Positions 1-8,006 are shown, counted from the first letter of the stretch. The stretch is 12,900 nucleotides of DNA from Acidaminococcaceae bacterium (GCA_022653215.1 JALCSJ010000048.1:1-12900), one strand, 5' to 3'. Translations and numbers: made by a program. Notes: a model not told the origin generated them from the letters alone.

Positions 1-1
1 C

Positions 2-157
2 TTTCATATAAATCCCTCTTTTCAAAATCAAGAAAATAATTTAAGTGGAATATCCGTGAGCTCTGGATTTTTTCTCTTTATGACATCATTATATGAATTG
101 TTTGAAAATTTTGGAAATACTGATTATTTATCTTATGATAAAAAAAAGTTATCATGA
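2..157 (+). CDS. Possible 3' end of an unidentified gene (partial)
   Basis: The second reading frame is open from the left edge for 51 codons and stops at TGA 155-157. The visible tail is Asn/Ser/Phe-rich and ends in YDKKKLS. No domain is recognisable. In DNA this AT-rich an open stretch of 51 codons in one of six frames is not rare, so it may be chance. It is favoured slightly by being co-directional with the regulator that follows and by leaving a normal 125-bp spacer before it. An imperfect hairpin (132-141 with 149-159) straddles the stop codon but has no T-tract directly after it. Confidence 0.3.
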   Translation, partial: FHINPSFQNQENNLSGISVSSGFFLFMTSLYELFENFGNTDYLSYDKKKLS

Positions 158-178
158 AGTTTAGCTTAAGTTTTTCTG

Positions 179-207
179 TTGACTTTTAGAATTTTAGATA
201 ATAGGAT
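179..207 (+). promoter_or_regulatory. Candidate sigma-A promoter of the LysR-type gene
   Basis: TTGACT (179-184, five of six consensus bases) is followed after 17 bp by TAGGAT (202-207, four of six). This lies about 75 bp upstream of the regulator start. Spacing is ideal and no better pair is visible between 158 and 282. Confidence 0.4.
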
Positions 208-237
208 TATAAGAAAAGCAGAAAATAAGTTTAACGT

Positions 238-252
238 ACTTACTATGTAAGT
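238..252. promoter_or_regulatory. Perfect dyad, candidate LysR-type operator
   Basis: ACTTAC-TAT-GTAAGT is a perfect 6-bp inverted repeat with a 3-bp centre. It lies between the candidate promoter and the regulator start. LysR-type proteins bind short interrupted dyads and often control their own gene. The position just downstream of the predicted transcription start would suit autorepression. The assignment rests on symmetry and position only. Confidence 0.35.
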
Positions 253-282
253 TAAAGTCTTGGCCATTGTGAGGTATAAATA

Positions 283-1191
283 ATGCTGGATATTAAAAAT
301 ATGCAATACTTAGAAGCTATTTACAGATTAAAAAATTTCACCCACGCCAGTGCTGAATTGCACGTATCTCAGCCGGCTATTTCTGCGGCTATTTCCGCCA
401 TGGAAAAGGACCTTGGTTTTAAACTTATGACACGTACGCCCCAACGGGTGGAATTTACTACAGCAGGTAAGAATTTCATGCTGTATGTACAGAGAATGTT
501 GGAAGATTACAAGAAAACTCTCATGGCAGCGGACGATTTATCTCAGGTGGCCCAGGGCAGTCTCAGACTGGGTATTTCTCCTACCGTGGGACTTAATATG
601 TTTTCTTTGATTTATAATAGTTATACAAAAGTATATCCTAATATTTCTGTACACATACAAGAAGGTCCCATGGTTGAGCACATAGAAAAAGTGCGGAACG
701 GGACCGTGGAAATTGCCTATAATGCTTTACCCGATGACCCGTCTGTTTATCCGGAGATAGAAATAAAATCCATGGGAAAAACCAGTTTATATGCAATCTT
801 TAATCCGGGACATCATCTGTCGAAATATAAGGCCCTGCCTTTATCTCTCTTGGAAGGGGAAAATCTGGTGCTTTTAAACGAAAAATCTTTAATTCGTAAA
901 CTTATATTGCAAAAATGCGAGGAAGACGGTGTGGTACCTAAAGTCATTGCTACCCATGATCAGATTTTGTCTATGCTTCATGTTGTAAACTTGAGTAATG
1001 GTATTGGTTTTATTGATTCCAGTCCTAATTGTTCGGCAGCAGGTTTAGTAAAGGGCAAATTTGTACTGCGACCCTTTGACCCACCTATAATATTTGACGT
1101 AGGATTTATCAAAAAAGCTCATACAAAGCTTTCTAAGGCAGCGTCCCTGTTAGTTAAAATGACAGAAGAGTACAAGAATAAGTTTGTGTAA
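283..1191 (+). CDS. LysR-type transcriptional regulator
   Basis: This 302-residue protein has the size and layout of a LysR-family DNA-binding regulator. The N-terminal winged helix-turn-helix (about residues 1-65) carries the usual pattern, with HASAELHVSQPAISAAI followed by MEKDLGFKLMTR. From about residue 90 onward is a two-lobed effector-binding domain, beginning near GSLRLGISPTVG. The start at 283 is supported by a GAGG at 271-274. The gene converges on the betaine-type transporter operon, so it is not in the classic divergent position relative to its neighbour. Its target and effector cannot be read from the sequence. Regulation of its own promoter through the dyad at 238-252 is plausible. 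The family call is firm; the regulon is unknown. Confidence 0.93.
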   Translation: MLDIKNMQYLEAIYRLKNFTHASAELHVSQPAISAAISAMEKDLGFKLMTRTPQRVEFTTAGKNFMLYVQRMLEDYKKTLMAADDLSQVAQGSLRLGISPTVGLNMFSLIYNSYTKVYPNISVHIQEGPMVEHIEKVRNGTVEIAYNALPDDPSVYPEIEIKSMGKTSLYAIFNPGHHLSKYKALPLSLLEGENLVLLNEKSLIRKLILQKCEEDGVVPKVIATHDQILSMLHVVNLSNGIGFIDSSPNCSAAGLVKGKFVLRPFDPPIIFDVGFIKKAHTKLSKAASLLVKMTEEYKNKFV

Positions 1192-1199
1192 AAAAATAA

Positions 1200-1246
1200 G
1201 GACTGTAACATGATAACAAAAAGTCATCGTGTTACAGCCCTTTTTT
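1200..1246. terminator. Bidirectional intrinsic terminator between convergent genes
   Basis: An imperfect 18-bp stem is formed by 1200-1217 and 1223-1240, centred on CTGTAACA/TGTTACAG, with a 5-nt A loop. It is followed by T6 at 1241-1246. On the minus strand the same hairpin is followed by a T-rich run, from the A-rich stretch at 1190-1198. It therefore serves both the LysR-type gene and the transporter operon that ends at 1251. Confidence 0.85.
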
Positions 1247-1250
1247 ACTA

Positions 1251-2447
1251 TTATTTTTGTAAAGAAGTTAATACAGCAGCCTTAGTGACAATGCCGAGAA
1301 ACAGACCGTCTTTGTCTACTACAGGCAAGGGGAAACCGGTATTTGCCGATATTTTGACAATATCGGTAATCAGTGTTTCCGGGTTTTTGATACATGGTAC
1401 AGTAGTAATTAATGCTTCGTCATAACTTTTGGCCCCATTGAGGACAGCTAAAGCAGAGTCCAGAGTAACAATACCTTTGTAATGCATGTGTTCATCCAAA
1501 ACATAGGCACTGGACACACCGTTAACACCCATAACTTTCACAGCTAAAGCAGCACCGCTGCCTTCTCTGACCAGAGCGCCGGGAACTTCTGTGATACTGC
1601 GGACCGTTAATACCTTGGTGGTATCTACTGTATTAATAAACCTTTTCACATATTCGTCAGCGGGTTTGGCCAGCATTTCTTCGGGACTTGCCATCTGGAT
1701 TAACTTTCCGTCCCGTAAAATTGCCACGGTATCACCTAACTTAAAGGCTTCGTTAATGTCATGGGTAATAAATACAATAGTTTTTTGCATTTTTTCTTGG
1801 ATACGCAAAAGTTCTAATTGCAGATCGTTACGTACTAGCGGGTCTAAGGCGGAAAAAGCTTCATCCATAATTAAAATGTCCGGATTGTTGGTCAGAGCTC
1901 TGGCAATACCGACACGTTGTTTCATACCGCCGCTGAGGCTGCGGATACTTTTGTTTTCCCAGCCTTTCAGTCCGACCATTTCCAGCATGGCGGCAGCCTG
2001 TTTTTCCCTTTGACCCCGTTCCACGCCGCGGACTTCCAAACCATAGGCAGCATTTTGTAAAACATTACGGTGACTCATAAGTCCAAAATTCTGGAAGACC
2101 ATGGCAACTTTTGTACGACGAAATTCCTGCATTTGACTGGGTGAATAGTCTAAAATATTTGTTCCTTTATACAGAACTTTTCCTGCCGTAGGTATGTGCA
2201 ATAAATTCAGGCAGCGAACCAAAGTAGATTTGCCGGAACCTGACAGTCCGATGATAACCAAAACCTTGCCTTCTTCAATATTGAGGGTAATGTCGTTTAA
2301 GGCCACCATGACCTGATAATGCTTACTTACTTCTTCTAGAGGCGTATCCTTTTGGAGAGCTTCGTAAGCTTCTTTTTCTTTGCTTCTGGTGTTTTGCAGG
2401 GAGAAAATCTTATATAAATGTTCCACACGCATAATAGGTTCTGTCAT
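1251..2447 (-). CDS. opuAA: Betaine-type ABC transporter ATP-binding protein with CBS domains
   Basis: This is the cytoplasmic ATPase of an OpuA/ProU-type importer for glycine betaine or related compatible solutes, 398 residues. It shows Walker A GLSGSGKST (67-75), the signature LSGGMKQR (171-178), Walker B ILIMDEAF (191-198), a D-loop SALD and the switch His229 in FITHD. The N-terminal extension before the nucleotide-binding core and the regulatory tail of about 120 residues, consistent with tandem CBS domains, are characteristic of the OpuAA/ProV group. In characterised relatives the CBS pair senses ionic strength or cyclic di-AMP; that is family knowledge, not seen here. Its ATG overlaps the stop of the upstream permease gene by one base (TAATG), and GAGGTG lies just upstream, indicating translational coupling. 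Transcription ends at the shared hairpin 1200-1246. Confidence 0.93.
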   Translation of the reverse strand: MTEPIMRVEHLYKIFSLQNTRSKEKEAYEALQKDTPLEEVSKHYQVMVALNDITLNIEEGKVLVIIGLSGSGKSTLVRCLNLLHIPTAGKVLYKGTNILDYSPSQMQEFRRTKVAMVFQNFGLMSHRNVLQNAAYGLEVRGVERGQREKQAAAMLEMVGLKGWENKSIRSLSGGMKQRVGIARALTNNPDILIMDEAFSALDPLVRNDLQLELLRIQEKMQKTIVFITHDINEAFKLGDTVAILRDGKLIQMASPEEMLAKPADEYVKRFINTVDTTKVLTVRSITEVPGALVREGSGAALAVKVMGVNGVSSAYVLDEHMHYKGIVTLDSALAVLNGAKSYDEALITTVPCIKNPETLITDIVKISANTGFPLPVVDKDGLFLGIVTKAAVLTSLQK

Positions 2448-4303
2448 TATTTTTCACCTCGTTTTGCTAAACCCTGAGTTAAGCGGTCTAAAACAATGGC
2501 TAAAAAGACAATGGATAGGCCGGCTAAAAGCCCTCGTCCAGACTCTGTACGATTAATGGCTATTAATACTTCCATACCTAAACCGTCTGCCCCAATCATG
2601 GCGCATGTTACCACCATGGCTACACCCATCATAATAGTTTGGTTCACACCGGTCATAATCGTGGGCATAGCTTGAGGAATTTGTACTTTCCACAGCAATT
2701 GCCAGGAAGATGTGCCGAAACTGCGGGCAGCTTCAATGACTTCTTCATTTACTTGTTTAATGCCTAAAGCTGTCAGGCGGATAATAGGTACGACCGCATA
2801 CACAACTGTGGCAAGCACTGCGGGTACTTTGCCGGGACCTAAAAGCATAACAGCCGGAATCATATAAACGAAAGTGGGCATTGTCTGCATTGCATCAAGG
2901 ACGATTTTGGCATAGGCACCGGAAGATTTGGACAAAAGCACACCGATGGGCAGGCCTATTAATAGAGAAACAATAACAGAGACTACGACTACAGCCAAGG
3001 TTTCCATCATGAATTCCCAGTAGCCGAACAGACCCACTATGAATAACAAGACGGCAAAAATCAACCCATTGGAGGTTTTGCCTGTAGCCTTTTTCCCGGC
3101 TAAGGCAGTTAAAGCCAAGAGTACAAACCAGGGAATAGTATTCAAAATATTTTGGGTGCCGTTAATTAAAAACAAGAGGGCGGCACGGACATGGTCAAAG
3201 AAAGTACTCCATTTTTTAGTAATATAGAGAACTGCGTTATCAATAGGTGTGGCCAAATTTAATTTCCAGGCTGCCGGAAAAGCAAATAAATCCATTTTAT
3301 TTTCCTCAGCAGCTTTACCTTTAAGTGCTTTTGTTATCAAGGCCGCCTTATCAGCCGGCAGCCACTTATTTACCAGTTCAGGATGGGCCCGGAGAAAGAC
3401 CTTGGCAGCGTCTTCGTAGGAGCTTTTATTGTCGGCAATATAGGCTAAAGCTTCTGCGGTTAAAGCACTGCTGGTATGATATTTCTTTAAGAACTCCGCA
3501 AATTCAGGGAATTTTTTAAGGAAAGCAGGAGAACAGGTAACCATTACCTGTACAGACGGTGCTGCGGTTTTCCCTTCCTGAAAGCCTTCGGCCGTATAGG
3601 GAGCATCTTTTAAAAGCACTAAATCGTATTTACCGGTGAGCCAGGTAGGTTCCCAATAATAACCTACAATTGGCTGATTTTTGCTAATGGCGGTGGCAAA
3701 AGCCGCACTTAAATTAGCTTCGGAACCGGGACGAAAATAATTGAAGTTTTTATCCAAGTTGTAATATAGAAACTTCTTATACATTACTTTGTCAACTTCC
3801 CAACCGGGAATGGCGCCGTAAATCCTGCCTTTAGTAGGATTTTCCGGGTCAGCGAAAACCTGGCTGTAGCGAGCTAAATCGGCAACTGTTTTCAAATCCG
3901 GAGCCATAGGTGCAATGCCCTTACTGGGATTACCTTCAATGACGTAACGTGGTACATATAAACCTTGTTTGTTATCACCGAAGTTAACTCCCAAAGGAAT
4001 AACTTTCTTTTGGGCTACATCTTCCTTATATGTGGAGATGTTGTCTATCCATGTTTCGGAAAAAACATCCACATCACCGCGCTTTAAGGCGGTATAGACA
4101 ATGGCGGAAGAACCGCTCAGGGTTTTAGGCTGCAAGCCATAACCGTACTGAGCAATATAGGAAATAACGCTGTTGTGGAACTTGATACTGTCCCAACCTG
4201 CATCACCCAATACAATGGTTTTATCTTCTTGAGCTAAACCCAGACCTGCAGGTATAAACAATGTTACAAGAGTAAAAACAGAAAGAAGTAATTTCTTTAA
4301 CAT
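2447..4303 (-). CDS. opuABC: Betaine-type ABC transporter, fused binding protein and permease
   Basis: This 618-residue protein joins an extracellular substrate-binding domain to a membrane permease. Residues 1-24 form a signal or anchor segment (KKLLL then a hydrophobic run, ending GLA). Residues about 28-335 resemble the OpuAC/ProX type, with Trp residues that could contribute to an aromatic betaine cage (W37, W85, W168 and the YYWEPTW stretch 215-221). From about residue 370 onward are several hydrophobic spans. The ATPase-contacting EAA loop lies at 524-543 (EAARSFGTSS start, then W-x3-W-K-V-x-I-P). The order is binding domain first, permease second; in the well-studied lactococcal OpuABC the binding domain is at the C-terminus. 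AAGGAGG lies 6-12 nt before the ATG. The substrate could equally be choline, carnitine or proline betaine. Confidence 0.9.
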   Translation of the reverse strand: MLKKLLLSVFTLVTLFIPAGLGLAQEDKTIVLGDAGWDSIKFHNSVISYIAQYGYGLQPKTLSGSSAIVYTALKRGDVDVFSETWIDNISTYKEDVAQKKVIPLGVNFGDNKQGLYVPRYVIEGNPSKGIAPMAPDLKTVADLARYSQVFADPENPTKGRIYGAIPGWEVDKVMYKKFLYYNLDKNFNYFRPGSEANLSAAFATAISKNQPIVGYYWEPTWLTGKYDLVLLKDAPYTAEGFQEGKTAAPSVQVMVTCSPAFLKKFPEFAEFLKKYHTSSALTAEALAYIADNKSSYEDAAKVFLRAHPELVNKWLPADKAALITKALKGKAAEENKMDLFAFPAAWKLNLATPIDNAVLYITKKWSTFFDHVRAALLFLINGTQNILNTIPWFVLLALTALAGKKATGKTSNGLIFAVLLFIVGLFGYWEFMMETLAVVVVSVIVSLLIGLPIGVLLSKSSGAYAKIVLDAMQTMPTFVYMIPAVMLLGPGKVPAVLATVVYAVVPIIRLTALGIKQVNEEVIEAARSFGTSSWQLLWKVQIPQAMPTIMTGVNQTIMMGVAMVVTCAMIGADGLGMEVLIAINRTESGRGLLAGLSIVFLAIVLDRLTQGLAKRGEK

Positions 4304-4436
4304 GAGAGCCTCCTTATGTTTTGTTACAAAGAGGTTTGATGCTTTGTTTTATATAGTTCGAAAAATTTTACTTCTTATGATGAAAAGTTGTACTGCAAAG
4401 AGTGCTGTAAATTAGCATCTTGACTCTAGTAACACG

Positions 4437-4507
4437 ATTATAGAATTGTGCGAGTTTCATTCATTCAACCTTATATTTATTATATCACAGAAAAGGAAAT
4501 CACAAAT
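4437..4507 (-). promoter_or_regulatory. Candidate promoter region of the betaine transporter operon
   Basis: Read on the minus strand, there is an extended -10 element TGATATAAT (TATAAT at 4479-4484) and a second perfect TATAAT at 4437-4442. Neither has a good -35 at normal spacing. TTGAAT at 4463-4468 sits 20 bp from the second one. The 234-bp spacer 4304-4537 holds no gene and no clear terminator for the regulator gene upstream, so readthrough is also possible. Confidence 0.4.
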
Positions 4508-4537
4508 AGGTGTTATAAATTTGCTTTAGAAATTACC

Positions 4538-5197
4538 CTATTGTAAAGTAAAACTATTTTTTCTGTATTTAATTTTTCCCTGTTTTTGCAGCTTACTGAG
4601 TTCGGCACTCATAGCACTGCGTTCCACGCAGAGATAATCTGCCAAAGCTTGCCTGTCCCAGGCCAGGGTAAAGGTTTTGCTGCCATGGATAGCTGCCTGA
4701 TCATAGAGAAAAGTAAGGAGCTTTTCCTGAGTGGAATGCTGGGAAATGACCGTTATTTTCTTACTGAGAAGCATATTTTTTTTTGCAAGAATCAGCAACA
4801 TATTGCTGATTACTTGTTGTTGTAAAGGTGTAGGGTTTTCTTGGGGCAGAAAGAGTTTCCTGGAATTAATAAAAAGGACAGTAGCATCAGTTGTGGCCTC
4901 AACGCTTACGGGAAGTGTGGACATTTTTAGGCAGGCAAAAACTTCTCCAAAGAGTTCCGCAGGGTGGAGCTTGGTCAAAATATTACGATTGCCATCGTAA
5001 TCTAACTTTATAACAAGAGCACTACCTTCCAACATTATGCCAACTGTCGTAGCCGGTTCCCAGGCCATGAAAATCAGTTGACCTTTTTTATATTTTTTTA
5101 TGTCTGCGTTCAGTTCTCTCAAAGCTTTGGCAATTTGTTCAGACGTAAATTTATTAAATAAGGGACAATTTGTTAAGAGAGATAGATGTTTTTCCAT
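4538..5197 (-). CDS. Crp/Fnr-family regulator, probably HcpR-like
   Basis: This is a 219-residue transcription factor with an N-terminal cyclic-nucleotide-binding-type beta-barrel (about 10-120). A long dimer helix follows (about 123-145), then a C-terminal winged helix-turn-helix (about 179-209, DRQALADYLCVERSAMS). The four-Cys oxygen-sensing cluster of true FNR is absent; Cys occurs singly at 11, 89 and 190. The frame stays open further upstream, but 5197 is the better start: AAGGAGA lies five bases before it and homologues begin near here. It is divergent from the Fe-S protein/hcp pair. Regulators of this family next to hcp (HcpR) sense nitric oxide, through heme in characterised cases. 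The NO role is inferred from context. A weak minus-strand promoter (TTGTTT 5246-5251, TATTTT 5224-5229) is overlapped by the palindrome at 5238-5253, suggesting autoregulation. Confidence 0.85.
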   Translation of the reverse strand: MEKHLSLLTNCPLFNKFTSEQIAKALRELNADIKKYKKGQLIFMAWEPATTVGIMLEGSALVIKLDYDGNRNILTKLHPAELFGEVFACLKMSTLPVSVEATTDATVLFINSRKLFLPQENPTPLQQQVISNMLLILAKKNMLLSKKITVISQHSTQEKLLTFLYDQAAIHGSKTFTLAWDRQALADYLCVERSAMSAELSKLQKQGKIKYRKNSFTLQ

Positions 5198-5237
5198 TAG
5201 TTTCTCCTTAAAAAGTTTTAAAAAAAATACACAAATT

Positions 5238-5280
5238 TGTTGTAAAAACAACATACTTTCTGAAATTAGTATAGTAGAAT
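5238..5280 (+). promoter_or_regulatory. Crp/Fnr-type operator and promoter of the Fe-S protein/hcp operon
   Basis: TGTTGT-AAAA-ACAACA (5238-5253) is a perfect 6-4-6 palindrome of the Crp/Fnr operator format. TAGAAT (5275-5280) downstream can serve as the -10 element, giving a start near 5287. The palindrome centre then falls at about -41.5, the standard class II activator position. No separate -35 hexamer is apparent, as expected for an activator-dependent promoter. Confidence 0.6.
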
Positions 5281-5309
5281 ATAGCCAGAAAGACAAGGAG
5301 GAATTAACC

Positions 5310-6059
5310 ATGAAGAGAAAAATTATCAAAATAGATGAAGAAAAATGTACGGGATGTGGATTGTGTGCTCATGCTTGCCACGAAGGTGCTATTGGTATGG
5401 TGAAAGGCAAAGCAAAATTATTACGAGAAGATTATTGTGATGGGTTAGGCGATTGTTTGCCGGCCTGTCCGGCCCATGCCATTACATTTGAGGAAAGAGA
5501 AGCACCTGCCTATGATAAGGCAGCTGTAGAAAAAAGCAAAAAAACTAAATTCAATAAGCAGGGTGAGACCTTGCCCTGCGGTTGTCCGGGGAGTCAGTCT
5601 AGAGTTATTGTCCATAAAGATTTAGACAGTGTTAGCGCAAAGACTGAAAATTGTTCTATAATACAGGGAGAAAGCCAAGCTGTCGGAGAAATACCCAGCA
5701 GATTGTCCCAGTGGCCTGTGCAGATTAAATTGGCACCGGTGAATGCCCAATATTTTCAAGGAGCAAAGCTTCTTGTAGCCGCAGACTGCACAGCATATGC
5801 CTACGCAAATTTTCACGAGAAATTTATAAAGAATCATATTACGTTGATTGGATGTCCTAAATTAGATGCAGTTGATTATTCTGAAAAACTTACGGAAATC
5901 ATTAAAAATAACGATATTAAGAGTGTGACAGTAGTACGTATGGAAGTGCCATGCTGTGGCGGCATAGAAAATGCCGTAAAGAAAGCATTGCAAGACAGCG
6001 GAAAATTTATTCCTTGGCAGGTTGTAGTAATTTCTACAGACGGAAAAATTTTAGAATAA
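5310..6059 (+). CDS. Hcp-associated ferredoxin-like iron-sulfur protein
   Basis: This cytoplasmic protein of 249 residues probably delivers electrons to the hybrid-cluster protein encoded next. Near the N-terminus are a full CTGCGLCAHAC motif (C13, C16, C19, C23) and a second, Cys-poor motif CDGLGDCLPACP (C43, C49, C53). The second lacks the usual second Cys of a 4Fe-4S set; I recall this form as common in ferredoxins beside hcp. Further Cys pairs are PCGCPG (C90, C92) and a C-terminal VPCCGG, which could bind another cluster. The frame is open upstream to 5100, but AAGGAGG at 5295-5301 fixes the start at 5310. A spacer of 34 bp separates it from hcp, and the pair is likely one transcript driven from the operator at 5238-5253. 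The partner role is inferred from context. Confidence 0.85.
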   Translation: MKRKIIKIDEEKCTGCGLCAHACHEGAIGMVKGKAKLLREDYCDGLGDCLPACPAHAITFEEREAPAYDKAAVEKSKKTKFNKQGETLPCGCPGSQSRVIVHKDLDSVSAKTENCSIIQGESQAVGEIPSRLSQWPVQIKLAPVNAQYFQGAKLLVAADCTAYAYANFHEKFIKNHITLIGCPKLDAVDYSEKLTEIIKNNDIKSVTVVRMEVPCCGGIENAVKKALQDSGKFIPWQVVVISTDGKILE

Positions 6060-6093
6060 AATCAGGTATTTTGGTCTAAAGGAGAGAGAAAAA

Positions 6094-7686
6094 ATGGAAA
6101 AGCAAATGTTTTGTTTTCAATGTGAACAGACAGCTTGTGGCACAGGATGCACAGGCATGGCCGGTGTGTGCGGTAAAAAGGCTCCTACTGCTAAATTGCA
6201 GGATAAATTGACCGGAGCATTAATTGGTCTTGGCAAAGCAGCTAAGCGGGACAGACGAATTACCGAAGAAACATCAAGGGCTATTCTTGAGGGCTTGTTT
6301 ACCACGATTACGAATGTTAATTTTGACGACGTAACTGTGCAGCAGGAAATCGATAAAGTACATGATGCTACCGGAAAATTACTGCCATCTTGCAGCAGAT
6401 GTGAAGGTGGTGTACGTGCGGATGACTATGATATGAGTAACCTGTGGAATGCCCAGGAAGATATTCGTTCCCTGAAATCTCTGATTTTATTCGGATTGCG
6501 TGGGATGGCTGCCTATGCTTATCATGCACTAATGCTGGACTATGACAATGATGAAATTAATCGCTTTTTCTGTGAGGCATTGGCCGCACTGGGTGAGGAT
6601 ATGTCTGTAGAAGATTTACTGCCCTTAGTTTTAAAAGTAGGGGAAGTAAATCTGAAATGCATGGCCCTGCTGGACAAAGCCAATACTAAAACCTATGGCA
6701 GCCCGGTTCCGACGAAAGTCACCATGAAAGTAGAAAAAGGTCCCTTTATCGTAGTGACAGGTCATGATTTGAATGATTTAGACCTACTGTTAGAGCAAAC
6801 GGAGGGCAAAGGCATCAACATTTACACACATGGTGAAATGTTACCGGCTCACGGTTATCCTAAATTAAAGAAATATAAACATTTAAAGGGTAATTTTGGC
6901 ACTGCCTGGCAAAATCAGCAAAAAGAATTTACTAATCTTCCGGCACCTATTCTTTTTACAACCAACTGCTTAATGCCTCCCAAGGCTAGCTATGCTGACA
7001 GAGTGTTCACTACGGAAGTTGTAGAATTTCCGGGAACTGTCCACATTGGAGCAGGGAAGGACTTTACTCCTGTTATTAATAAGGCTCTAGAACTAGGCGG
7101 ATATAAGGAAGACACCTTATTTACCGGCATTAACGGCGGTTCAGAATTACTAACAGGCTTTGGCCATGACACAGTGCTTTCTGTGGCAGATAAAGTGGTG
7201 GAAGCTGTAAAAGCCGGACATATCAAACATTTCTTCTTAGTGGGGGGCTGTGATGGAGCTAAACCGGGACGTAACTACTATACTGAATTTGTTAAACAAA
7301 CACCTAAAGACAGCATTGTGTTGACGCTGGCCTGCGGGAAATATAGGTTTAATGACCTTGATTTAGGCACAATTGACGGGTTGCCCAGAATTATGGATAT
7401 GGGACAATGCAATGATGCTTATAGCGCAATCCAGGTGGCAGTAGCCCTAGCTAAGGCTTTTAACTGTGGGGTTAATGAATTGCCGCTGTCTATGATTTTA
7501 TCTTGGTATGAGCAAAAAGCCGTCTGCATTTTATTGACACTGCTGCATCTGGGCATTCAGAACATCAAGCTTGGACCGACTTTACCGGCTTTTGTATCCC
7601 CTAATATTCTTAAATATTTAGTGGAGCATTACCACATTGCGCCCATAACTACTCCAGAACAGGATTTAAAAGAAATACTGGGATAA
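6094..7686 (+). CDS. hcp: Hybrid-cluster protein (hydroxylamine reductase)
   Basis: Hcp carries a cubane cluster and an Fe-S-O hybrid cluster. It reduces hydroxylamine in vitro and is linked to nitric oxide detoxification in anaerobes. The 530-residue length is typical. The N-terminal cluster motif is C7-x2-C10-x8-C19-x6-C26, with an additional C15; this spacing resembles the class I proteins of strict anaerobes. Other hallmarks are CSRCEGGVRADDY, the GGCDGAKPGRNYYTEF stretch, LACGKYRFN and LPRIMDMGQCNDAYSAI near the C-terminus, which hold hybrid-cluster ligands. AAAGGAGAG lies upstream of the ATG. Cotranscription with the Fe-S protein and control by the divergent Crp/Fnr-type regulator are inferred from spacing and the shared operator. 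Confidence 0.97.
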   Translation: MEKQMFCFQCEQTACGTGCTGMAGVCGKKAPTAKLQDKLTGALIGLGKAAKRDRRITEETSRAILEGLFTTITNVNFDDVTVQQEIDKVHDATGKLLPSCSRCEGGVRADDYDMSNLWNAQEDIRSLKSLILFGLRGMAAYAYHALMLDYDNDEINRFFCEALAALGEDMSVEDLLPLVLKVGEVNLKCMALLDKANTKTYGSPVPTKVTMKVEKGPFIVVTGHDLNDLDLLLEQTEGKGINIYTHGEMLPAHGYPKLKKYKHLKGNFGTAWQNQQKEFTNLPAPILFTTNCLMPPKASYADRVFTTEVVEFPGTVHIGAGKDFTPVINKALELGGYKEDTLFTGINGGSELLTGFGHDTVLSVADKVVEAVKAGHIKHFFLVGGCDGAKPGRNYYTEFVKQTPKDSIVLTLACGKYRFNDLDLGTIDGLPRIMDMGQCNDAYSAIQVAVALAKAFNCGVNELPLSMILSWYEQKAVCILLTLLHLGIQNIKLGPTLPAFVSPNILKYLVEHYHIAPITTPEQDLKEILG

Positions 7687-7784
7687 AAGATGAATTGTTA
7701 CAAAGAAATATGGTATTTTAGTAACAGTTGTTTAATCTTCTGGAAGTTTATAGAGAACCATTTTGAAACCGGATATAAATAAAA

Positions 7785-7833
7785 AACTAAAAAGCACATC
7801 TATGAATTTTTCTCATAGATGTGCTTTTTAGTT
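7785..7833. terminator. Strong intrinsic terminator after hcp
   Basis: A perfect 21-bp stem (7785-7805 with 7813-7833) closes a 7-nt loop. The stem contains AGCACATCTATGA and its complement, flanked by an A-run and T-run so that it is symmetric and can act on both strands. It ends the Fe-S protein/hcp transcript and isolates the downstream cassette. Confidence 0.85.
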
Positions 7834-7862
7834 GCTTATAATGTTTTTTATATTGCAAGAAT

Positions 7863-7954
7863 TTGTTTATAAGCTAAATTTGGCGTTATCACGCTACAAA
7901 ATGGCGGACGTCAACCAAAAGATGGCGGACTGACGACCTTGTTTATTTATAAGC
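7863..7954. repeat. Nested direct repeats, possible mobile-element scar
   Basis: ATGGCGGAC occurs at 7901-7909 and 7922-7930, in the similar contexts AAAATGGCGGACGTCAACC and AAGATGGCGGACTGACGACC. This pair is bracketed by TTGTTTATAAGC (7863-7874) and TTGTTTATTTATAAGC (7939-7954), identical except for four inserted bases. Just left of the inner pair is the small dyad GCGT-TATC-ACGC. Repeated GC-richer blocks in an AT-rich spacer, exactly where composition changes, suggest the residue of an insertion-sequence end. No transposase gene is present. Confidence 0.4.
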
Positions 7955-8006
7955 AGGATAGGAAAATAATTTTAAGAGCTATACATTTAAAAAGAAATAA
8001 ACAAAA

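Noticed and set aside
52..73. ATCC...GGAT hairpin followed by T6, possible terminator
   Set aside because: The stem is only 4-5 bp, and it lies inside the open frame 2-157. It is too weak to call.
5100..5309. Longer N-terminus for the Fe-S protein in the same open frame
   Set aside because: It would overlap the divergent regulator gene and has no RBS. AAGGAGG at 5295-5301 fixes the start at 5310, and the ferredoxin motif begins 12 residues later.
5198..5329. N-terminal extension of the Crp/Fnr-type regulator in the same open frame
   Set aside because: The extension would run across the divergent promoter and the start of the Fe-S protein gene. The good RBS and normal family length support the start at 5197.
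4320..7706. The 12-mer TTGTTACAAAGA occurs at 4321-4332 and 7695-7706, and looks like a shared operator
   Set aside because: The two copies lie in unrelated positions, upstream of one operon and downstream of another. There are only two, and AT-rich sequence makes chance likely.
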